Below are positions 43,531 to 50,160 of a DNA stretch of 64,000 bases, piece by piece. The DNA is from Bradyrhizobium commune (GTDB lineage: Bacteria; Pseudomonadota; Alphaproteobacteria; Rhizobiales; Xanthobacteraceae). The DNA is taken from the NCBI RefSeq assembly GCF_015624505.1, contig NZ_CP061379.1, forward strand, positions 1,116,001 to 1,180,000. The letters are read 5' to 3'. The position numbers were made by a program, and so were the translations under genes. Numbering within the stretch: the first letter of the stretch is position 1; each line of letters starts with the position of its first letter. Under the pieces are notes generated by a model. The model saw nothing but the letters and a program-made list of their open reading frames with translations, was not told the origin of the DNA and made no database searches.

Positions 43531-45255
43531 CTACCGCACCACTTCCGCCGAACGCCCGACATTGCCTGGCGGGCGCGGGATCGCCGGATTGGGATTCGGG
43601 TTGCGCGGCGCCGGTGCCAGCTGACGCGGGGCCGGCTGCGGCGAACCAAAGCCGAAGAAATCGCGCAGCGATGGCTGGGCCTGAGCAGGCTGCTGGACCA
43701 CGGGCGGCTTCTTCGGCGCAAGCTTCGGCGGCGCGATCGCGGCGGCAGCGCCCGGCGTGCCGGCCGAGCCGGGCGCTGCAGCACCGCCGTCAGGCGTCGT
43801 TGCCGCCACCGGCGTGTCGCCCTTGGCCTGCTCGCGGCCGACCTCGCGGCGCGGCCAGGCATAATCGTCGGCACGGCCCGCCGGCGCCGCCAGCGGCTCG
43901 CCCTTCACCAGCGTCTTTGCTGCGAGTGCATCGACGGCGGCGGGACGCGTGCCCGGTCCGCCCAGCAATTGATCGGTCGAGATCGAGGCCGCAACCAGCG
44001 GTACGATCGGGCCGGCCAGCGGCCGCGGCGCGGGCTTGCCGGGCTCGGCGCTGGTGTCCGGTGTTGCCGGTTCGCTCGGCAGCGCGATCGGGCCGGAGCG
44101 TCCGGCGAGCAGACGCGTGATCTCGCGCTCGACATAATGCGCGAGTTTTCGCGCGCCCGGCTTTGTAAAGTACACGCCATCGTAGCTGCGCAGCTGGCGG
44201 ATCTGGCCTTCGAAGTCTGGGCCCTTCTGCAGGAAGCGGCCGGCTTCGTCGACGAAGCCGTCCCAGACGTCGACATAGGTGATGCCAGCCTTGGCCGCGC
44301 CCTCGCGATAGAGCGAATCCAGGAACAGCATGTCGGCCGTGCCCTTCGGCCCGCGGATCGCGGGCAGGCCGACCCAGAGCACCGGCACGCCTTTGGACTT
44401 CAGGACGGCGGTCAGCTCCTCGATCTTCTTGCTGTAGAGCTCGACCCAGCGGTCGTCGCGGAATTCGTAGAGGCCGTTCGGGTTGCGCGCGGTCTTTTCG
44501 GGGGCGGCCGCAGGTGTGTCGGCGTTGTCGGCATCGTCCTGCGGCAGGTCGGTATCAACAGGCTTGTCGGCCGGCTTGTCGTCGGGCTTGGCCGCAGTGT
44601 CGTTGGGCTTGGTATCGCCGGGCTTTGCGTCACCTTTTCCTTGCGGCTTGGCGCGCGCGCCCTTGTCGTTCTTCTTGTCCTTGTCTTTGTCCGTGGCCTT
44701 GTCGGATTTGTCGACGACGGGTTCACGGATCGCGATGCGGTCGTTGAGGCCGAGCATGACGACAATGACGTCGGGCTTCTCGGTCTCCAGAATGCCCTTC
44801 GCCGCAGCCGCCCAATCCGAGGGCTCGCCTTTCGGCTGGTACTTGATCAGGCCCGACGTGGTCTTGTGCTTGCGGATCACGCCCATGTCGGGCTGCTCGG
44901 TGTAGGCGTCTTCCAGGCCGTAGGCGAGCCAGTCTGCCATGGCGTCGCCGATCACCAGCACGTTCTTGTCGGGAATGGTGTCGCGCTTTGTCGGCGTCGG
45001 CGCGCGTGAGAAATCCTGGCGCGGGGCCTGCTGTTGCTGCTGGAACGGTGCGAAGAAATCACCGCCGAACCAGCCGCCTCCACCATTGCGTGGCGGCGGT
45101 GCCTGACGCTGCGGCGGGCCGCCGAAGCCGGGGAAGTTGAAGAACTGCGCCGAAGCGGGCCCCGCGATCGAGACCAGGATCGCAAGCGCCGTCCCCAGCG
45201 CGATCAGCGGGCCGGTCTCGGTCAGCGCCTTGAAAAAGGACTTCGGCTTCGACAT
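43531..45255 (-). CDS. DUF459 SGNH-hydrolase-like protein
   Basis: A 574-residue exported protein (signal helix 14-32, then SAQF). After a Pro/Gly/Gln-rich stretch the SGNH-like domain begins at about residue 95: block I reads VIGDAMADWL (103-108) where a hydrolase would have GDS, block III is LGLNDR (169-173) and the final block is DGVYFTKPGARKLAHYVERE. A lysine/aspartate-rich linker (about 180-250) interrupts the domain, and a proline-rich tail fills the last 200 residues. Without the block I serine, classic ester hydrolysis is doubtful. The start at 45255 (MSKPKSFFKA) begins the signal. It lies 149 bases downstream of the lytic transglycosylase gene. Confidence 0.82.
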   Translation of the reverse strand: MSKPKSFFKALTETGPLIALGTALAILVSIAGPASAQFFNFPGFGGPPQRQAPPPRNGGGGWFGGDFFAPFQQQQQAPRQDFSRAPTPTKRDTIPDKNVLVIGDAMADWLAYGLEDAYTEQPDMGVIRKHKTTSGLIKYQPKGEPSDWAAAAKGILETEKPDVIVVMLGLNDRIAIREPVVDKSDKATDKDKDKKNDKGARAKPQGKGDAKPGDTKPNDTAAKPDDKPADKPVDTDLPQDDADNADTPAAAPEKTARNPNGLYEFRDDRWVELYSKKIEELTAVLKSKGVPVLWVGLPAIRGPKGTADMLFLDSLYREGAAKAGITYVDVWDGFVDEAGRFLQKGPDFEGQIRQLRSYDGVYFTKPGARKLAHYVEREITRLLAGRSGPIALPSEPATPDTSAEPGKPAPRPLAGPIVPLVAASISTDQLLGGPGTRPAAVDALAAKTLVKGEPLAAPAGRADDYAWPRREVGREQAKGDTPVAATTPDGGAAAPGSAGTPGAAAAIAPPKLAPKKPPVVQQPAQAQPSLRDFFGFGSPQPAPRQLAPAPRNPNPNPAIPRPPGNVGRSAEVVR

Positions 45256-45404
45256 GCGATCTCGGACGCGTGGAATAGGGATCGGAACAGCACCGATATA
45301 ATAACGGAATCGGGCCGCGTCCGGGCAAATTCTGTTGCAGATTCTTACCCCGATACACCGGGGATCAGACAAATCCCCCGCTCAGGGTTACTTTCGGAGC
45401 GATT

Positions 45405-46802
45405 TTACCTTCCGCGCAGCCGTTCCAGCACGTCGGAGGAGGCAAATCCGTCCGCAGGAACACCGATGGAGGCCTGGAAGTTGCGCAGCGCCTCCCGGGT
45501 CTGGCCGCCGAACTGGCCGTCCGGGGTGCCCTTGTAGAAGCCGCGCTGGACCAGCAATTGCTGCAATTCCAGCCGCTCGGTGCGGGACAGTTCCCGCTCC
45601 TGCCGCGGCCAGGGCTGCACGAAGGGCTGGCCGCCGCGCAGGCGGTCGGCGAAATGGCCGATCGCCATCGCATAGGCCTCGGCCGGGTTGTATTTCATGA
45701 TGACCCGGAAATTCTGCAGCATCAGGAAGCCGGGCCCTTGCGCGCCGGCGGGCGCCAGCAGATAGGCCTTATCCGCGGGATGCGGGAAGGGCTGATTGGT
45801 TGCCCGCTTGAGCCCGAGCTTCTCCCACTGCGCCATCGTCATCGACTTGGCGCGGTCGGCCAGCATGTAATTAAATCCCTGCGGCACGACGACCTCGTAG
45901 CCCCAGGTCTGGCCGCTCTGCCAGCCATCCTTCTTGAGATTGTTGGCGGTGGACGCGATCAGGTCAGAGGCATTGTCGACGACGTCGCGCCGTCCGTCGC
46001 CGTCTCCGTCCACGGCAAAGCGCTTGAATGCGGTCGGCATGAACTGGGTCGGGCCGAAAGCGCCGGCCCAGGAGCCGCGCATCTGCTCAGGCCTGAGATC
46101 GCCGCGGTTGAGGATCTCCAGCGCGGAGAGGAACTCGTCCTTGAAATAGGCCTGGCGGCGGCCGACGCAGGCGAGCGTCGCAGTCGATTGCAGCACGCTG
46201 CGGTCGCCCATCTGCGTCGAATAATTGGACTCGATGCCCCAGATCGCCGCGATGATGGTGCGGTCGACGCCATAGGCCTTTTCCGTGGCGTCGAACTGCG
46301 CCTTGTATTTGGCGAGCACTTCCTTGCCCTTGGCAAGCCGGTTGTCGTTCACGAGGATGTCGAGATAGTCCCAGATCGACTTGGTGAACTCCGGCTGCGA
46401 ATCCATCAGATCCATGATGCGCAGATCGGGCGAAAGCCCTGCCGTGAAGCGCTGGAAATTCTCCTGCGTAATGTTGCGCCGTGCGGCATCCGGCCACATC
46501 CCGGCAACGCAATTGTCGAAATTGGCAGCCGCCTCGCGGATCGCAGCCGCCGTCATCAACGGATGGCCCGACGCGCCGTCCTCGCCGCTCCAAGGCTGAG
46601 CTCCCGTCTGGGCGCCGCCGAGGCCGGGGGCCGATTGCGAGGGCGCCGAATTCGAGCCGGAGAAAATCCCGCCGAACAGGTTCGACAAGCCGTTTTGCCC
46701 TTGTTGGCCTTGGGCCTGCGCGGACACAGGGAACAGCAGACTGGCCGCAAGCATTGTTGCGCCGGTCATCGATAGAGCTACCCCTGTCACCGATTGCCTC
46801 AT
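45405..46802 (-). CDS. lytic murein transglycosylase with peptidoglycan-binding domain
   Basis: A 465-residue protein with a signal peptide (about 1-31). A low-complexity stretch is followed by an SLT_2/MltB-type domain (about 85-395) with catalytic E191 in AAIWGIESNYSTQMGD, plus GAFGPTQFMPTAFKRFAVDG. A C-terminal peptidoglycan-binding-1 domain (about 400-460: LQQLLVQRGFYKGTPDGQFG) completes it. It cleaves glycan strands with 1,6-anhydro products in the periplasm. The start at 46802 has AGGTGGGAC upstream and begins the signal peptide. It is divergent from galU. Confidence 0.92.
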   Translation of the reverse strand: MRQSVTGVALSMTGATMLAASLLFPVSAQAQGQQGQNGLSNLFGGIFSGSNSAPSQSAPGLGGAQTGAQPWSGEDGASGHPLMTAAAIREAAANFDNCVAGMWPDAARRNITQENFQRFTAGLSPDLRIMDLMDSQPEFTKSIWDYLDILVNDNRLAKGKEVLAKYKAQFDATEKAYGVDRTIIAAIWGIESNYSTQMGDRSVLQSTATLACVGRRQAYFKDEFLSALEILNRGDLRPEQMRGSWAGAFGPTQFMPTAFKRFAVDGDGDGRRDVVDNASDLIASTANNLKKDGWQSGQTWGYEVVVPQGFNYMLADRAKSMTMAQWEKLGLKRATNQPFPHPADKAYLLAPAGAQGPGFLMLQNFRVIMKYNPAEAYAMAIGHFADRLRGGQPFVQPWPRQERELSRTERLELQQLLVQRGFYKGTPDGQFGGQTREALRNFQASIGVPADGFASSDVLERLRGR

Positions 46803-46866
46803 GTCCCACCTGTCCGGCCCAAAATCGGCCATCAGGAGGCCCCGTCACGGTTGCCAATATCTTAAC

Positions 46867-46894
46867 AAAGGTGAATTTTTTGTTGGTCACCTTT
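46867..46894. promoter_or_regulatory. dyad between lytic transglycosylase and galU
   Basis: AAAGGTGA (46867-46874) and TCACCTTT (46887-46894) are perfect 8-base inverted repeats 12 bases apart in an AT-rich patch of the 205-base divergent region. They may be an operator for either gene. The regulator is unknown. Confidence 0.35.
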
Positions 46895-47007
46895 TTCGCA
46901 AAATCCCCGAGACGGAGCCCAACATCCGCCTTTGTTACCGGCTGCAAAACGGCTAGCAAGGTGCCATTGCTCCTGTCCGGTACGTCTTAAGGTATTCGAT
47001 CACTCCC

Positions 47008-47883
47008 ATGAAAATCCGCAAAGCCGTATTCCCCGTCGCCGGCCTCGGCACCCGCGTCCTGCCCGCCACCAAGGCGATGCCGAAGGAAATGCTGACCATC
47101 GTCGACAAGCCGCTGATCCAGTACGTCTATGACGAGGCGCGCGAAGCCGGCATCGAGCATTTCATCTTCGTCACCGGCCGCAACAAAAGTGTCATCGAAG
47201 ATCATTTCGACCGGATGTTCGAGCTCGATGCGACGCTGGCTGCGCGCGGCAAGAAGGCCGAACAGGAGGTTCTGGCACAGAACCAGCCGGACGCAGGTGC
47301 CGTCAGCTTCACCCGCCAGCAGGCGCCGCTTGGCCTCGGACATGCGGTCTGGTGCGCGCGCGACATCGTCGGCAACGAGCCGTTTGCGGTCGTGCTGCCC
47401 GACGAGCTCGTGCTCAACTCGCCGGGTTGCCTGAAGCAGATGATCGAGACGGCATCTAAGCTCGGGGAAAAATCCAACGTCATCGCGGTCGAGGCGGTGC
47501 CCGATCATCTCACCCATCAATACGGCATCTGCGGCGTCGGCAAACGCACCGGCAAGATGTTCGAGGTCGACGGCATGGTCGAGAAGCCGGCCAAGGGCAC
47601 CGCGCCCTCCAACCTCTCGATCACCGGCCGCTACATCCTCCAGCCGGAAATCTTCAAGATCCTGGAGACCCAGGAGCGCGGCGCCGGCGGCGAGATCCAG
47701 CTCACCGACGCCATGATCGGGCTCGCCAAATCGCAGAAATTCTACGGCGTCGAGTTCGAGGGCGAGCGCCATGATTGCGGCTCCAAGGCCGGCTTCCTCC
47801 GCGCCAACATCGCCTACGGCCTGAAGCGCCCGGAGCTGCGCGACGGGCTGATCGCTGACATGAAGAAATATCTGGGGCAGTAG
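47008..47883 (+). CDS. galU: UTP-glucose-1-phosphate uridylyltransferase
   Basis: A 291-residue enzyme of normal length. The nucleotide-binding start KAVFPVAGLGTRVLPATKAM is followed by KEMLTIVDKPLIQYVYDEA, with LPDELVL, MVEKPAKGTAPSNLSITGRY and the conserved EFEGERHDCGSKAGF near the end. It makes UDP-glucose for exopolysaccharide, cyclic glucan and lipopolysaccharide synthesis in the cytoplasm. It stands alone, and its repeat-flanked 3' end is convergent with a diguanylate cyclase gene. The ribosome-binding site is weak (AAGG about 14 bases upstream). Confidence 0.95.
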   Translation: MKIRKAVFPVAGLGTRVLPATKAMPKEMLTIVDKPLIQYVYDEAREAGIEHFIFVTGRNKSVIEDHFDRMFELDATLAARGKKAEQEVLAQNQPDAGAVSFTRQQAPLGLGHAVWCARDIVGNEPFAVVLPDELVLNSPGCLKQMIETASKLGEKSNVIAVEAVPDHLTHQYGICGVGKRTGKMFEVDGMVEKPAKGTAPSNLSITGRYILQPEIFKILETQERGAGGEIQLTDAMIGLAKSQKFYGVEFEGERHDCGSKAGFLRANIAYGLKRPELRDGLIADMKKYLGQ

Positions 47884-47891
47884 GCCTTGAT

Positions 47892-48018
47892 GCCGTCCCC
47901 GCGAAGCCCGGGACCCATACCGCGGAATCTATCGGGTGCGGGCGGTAGCAGTACCGAACGACGGGTCTTCGCCAAACCACGCCCTATGGTTATGGGTCCC
48001 GGCCTTCGCCGGGTCGAC
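47892..48018. repeat. composite intergenic palindromic repeat, copy B
   Basis: A second copy of the element at 38385-38511. Left arm 47892-47918 (ending GGGACCCAT) and right arm 47992-48018 (starting ATGGGTCCCGG) surround a centre that shares ACCGCG-(G)AATCTATCG and TCTTCGCCAAACCACGCC with copy A. Confidence 0.75.
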
Positions 48019-48068
48019 CACCGAGGATGTGGTGATTTCGCCGTTCCAATCGACGGCAGTGTAACGCC

Positions 48069-49565
48069 TCACGCCACCAGCGACAGTTTCGGCATGCTCG
48101 CAACCACCGACTGGTTGCGGCCGCCGGCTTTTGCCGCATAGAGCGCCTTGTCGGCTGCGGCGACCAGCACGGGCCAGTCGAGGCCGGCGGTTGGAACGAG
48201 GCTCGCAACGCCGCAGGAGACGGTCGATCCCGCCTGGTTGTCGGACCAGCCTTGCACCTTGCTACGGATCGCCTCGGCAATAGTGAAGGCGTCGGTGGCC
48301 GAGGTGTTCGGCAACAGCACGGCGAATTCCTCGCCGCCATAGCGCGCAGCGCAGTCGCCGGCGCGGTGCACGGAATCGGAGATGCAGATGGCGATGCCGA
48401 CCAGCACCTGGTCGCCGGCCTGATGGCCGAACGTGTCGTTATAGGCCTTGAAATGATCGGCATCGATCATCAGAAGCGCGACCGGCGTCTTCTGGCGCAT
48501 GGCGCGCCGCCATTCGCTGTCGATCACATGGTCGAATTTGCGGCGATTGCGCAGGCCCGTCAGCGCGTCCGTCGTCGCCATCTCCTCGAGCTTGCTTTCG
48601 GCCTCCGCGCGCCGGCCGATCTCGCGGGCGAGCACGATTGCCGACCCCAGCACGAACAGGGAGAGCATCAGCACCACGGCGCCGATGCGAAGCGCTTCCT
48701 TCTGCCACAGTGCGAACACGGAGCCGAGCGGCTTTCCGGCCACGACGAACAGCGGGGCAGTCCCGCTGCTGCGGACGTAGAGCCGCGACGTGCCGTCGAT
48801 CGGCCCCTGTCCGGCAAACGAGCCGCCGACTTTGAGATTGTCGGATTTCCAGACCGGTCGTTCGCTGAGGTTCTTTCCGATCACGTCGAGATCGAACGGT
48901 CGCCGCATCATGATGGTGCGGTCGCGCTTGAGCACGGTGATGGTGTCCTCTGCATCGAGGTTCAGGCGCTCGAACAGCTCGTGGAAATAGCTGAAGCGGA
49001 TCGAGCCGGCGACGACGCCCATGAAGCCGCCGTCGCTGTCGCTGATGCGCCGGCTCAGCACGATCGAATAGGCGCCGCGGAACAGCATCGGGCGGCTGAT
49101 GTAAAGTCCGGCGCCGGGGTCGTCGCGATGAACTTTGAAATAGTCCTCGTCGCTGCGGCTCTCCGGCAGGGGATCGAGCGTGGAGGCGTCGATGGTCAGC
49201 CTGCCGTCGGCATCGAACACCTGGATGGCGCCGAAATGCCGCGCCGTGGTGGCATGATCGAACAGGATGAGGTGGCGGACCGGCTTCGAGACGCTGGAGA
49301 TTTCGGGCAGCAGCATGTTGTTGGCGACCGCCTTCAGCGACAAATCGTAGATCTCGATGTTGCGGCTGATGTCGGCTTCGATCGTGGTGGCCAGGTTTTC
49401 CAGCGTCTGGCGGGCGAGCGCTTCCTCGCCGCGCCGCATGTCCAGCATGACGTTGACGCAAATGGCCGAAAAGCCGATCACCGTCACGACGGACGAGACG
49501 ATCAGCAGCTTCGCCGAAATCCGCCACGGCCGGCGGGCCGTGACCTCGCGCCATCCAGACAGCAT
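48069..49565 (-). CDS. membrane diguanylate cyclase with Cache-type sensor
   Basis: A 498-residue protein. Membrane helix 1 is at about 17-38, a periplasmic double-Cache-like sensor at about 40-285 (FKVHRDDPGAGLYISRPMLF is typical), and helix 2 at about 290-313. The GGDEF domain at about 330-490 has an intact active site RYGGEEFAV and an upstream inhibitory RxxD site (RAGD, five residues before GGEEF). It should therefore make c-di-GMP with product feedback. The sensed ligand is unknown. It stands near the GGDEF/EAL gene at 50161, which has an intact EAL domain. Confidence 0.92.
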   Translation of the reverse strand: MLSGWREVTARRPWRISAKLLIVSSVVTVIGFSAICVNVMLDMRRGEEALARQTLENLATTIEADISRNIEIYDLSLKAVANNMLLPEISSVSKPVRHLILFDHATTARHFGAIQVFDADGRLTIDASTLDPLPESRSDEDYFKVHRDDPGAGLYISRPMLFRGAYSIVLSRRISDSDGGFMGVVAGSIRFSYFHELFERLNLDAEDTITVLKRDRTIMMRRPFDLDVIGKNLSERPVWKSDNLKVGGSFAGQGPIDGTSRLYVRSSGTAPLFVVAGKPLGSVFALWQKEALRIGAVVLMLSLFVLGSAIVLAREIGRRAEAESKLEEMATTDALTGLRNRRKFDHVIDSEWRRAMRQKTPVALLMIDADHFKAYNDTFGHQAGDQVLVGIAICISDSVHRAGDCAARYGGEEFAVLLPNTSATDAFTIAEAIRSKVQGWSDNQAGSTVSCGVASLVPTAGLDWPVLVAAADKALYAAKAGGRNQSVVASMPKLSLVA

Positions 49566-49711
49566 CGTTTGCTCCCGACACTAGTGGATGCGCCTGAAAT
49601 CTTGCGTAGTGTTTAAGCCGGGACGGCGCTGCCGCAATGAGTTAAGAATTGGTTTCCGCGGGCCCCGTTTTTCGGCAAGCGCGCCCGCGGGCAAAGGGAC
49701 AGAGGACGACG

Positions 49712-49981
49712 GTGAACGACTACGACGCGTTGCGCGATTACCTGATGCGGCAGAAGCAGATGGAGCTCGTGCTGAGCTTTGAACAGATCGAGGAAATCAT
49801 CGGCGCGGCCCTGCCGCGCGCGGCGAATCGCGCCTCGTGGTGGGACACCTCGCGCAGCCCGGATATTCAGATGCCGCAGCGCGAAGCCTGCCTCGCTGCG
49901 GGTTTTAAGGCCACGCGGATGCCCGATGGGCAGACGGTGCGGTTCACGAAACAGAAGAATGACCGGCGGCGTCCTGGGTAG
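49712..49981 (+). CDS. small hypothetical protein, DUF7662-like
   Basis: An 89-residue soluble protein. I chose the GTG at 49712, which has AGAGGA five bases upstream; the frame is open back to 49649. The sequence YDALRDYLMRQKQMELVLSF then EQIEEIIGAALPRAANRASW and a C-terminal ACLAAGFKATRMP resemble the short DUF7662-type proteins often annotated as hypothetical in actinobacteria and rhizobia. These have a YxxLxxxL helix, an EIExxIGxxLP helix and a WW/AGW strand. The function is unknown. It is divergent from the diguanylate cyclase. Confidence 0.6.
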   Translation: MNDYDALRDYLMRQKQMELVLSFEQIEEIIGAALPRAANRASWWDTSRSPDIQMPQREACLAAGFKATRMPDGQTVRFTKQKNDRRRPG

Positions 49982-50001
49982 AAGCGGCGGAGCCGTTTTG
50001 T

Positions 50002-50153
50002 CCCCTCTCCCCTTGTGGGAGAGGGTGGCTCGCCGCAGAGCGGCGAGACGGGTGAGGGGTCTCTCTCCGCGCGTACACCTCTCACGATTGAATTCGCGGA
50101 TACAACCCCTCATCCGGCGCTTCGCGCCACCTTCTCCCGCAAGGGGAGAAGGA
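50002..50153. repeat. composite inverted repeat (CCTCTCCCCTTGTGGGAGAGG family)
   Basis: The left module (50002-50060) carries a hairpin CCTCTCCC-CTTGTG-GGGAGAGG-like stem, then GGCTCGCCGCAGAGCGGCGAG and GGGTGAGGGGT. The right module (50104-50153) is its degenerate inverse. It fills the gap between the DUF7662-like gene and the EAL gene. This layout is widespread in Rhizobiales intergenic DNA. Confidence 0.7.
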
Positions 50154-50160
50154 AGAAAGA

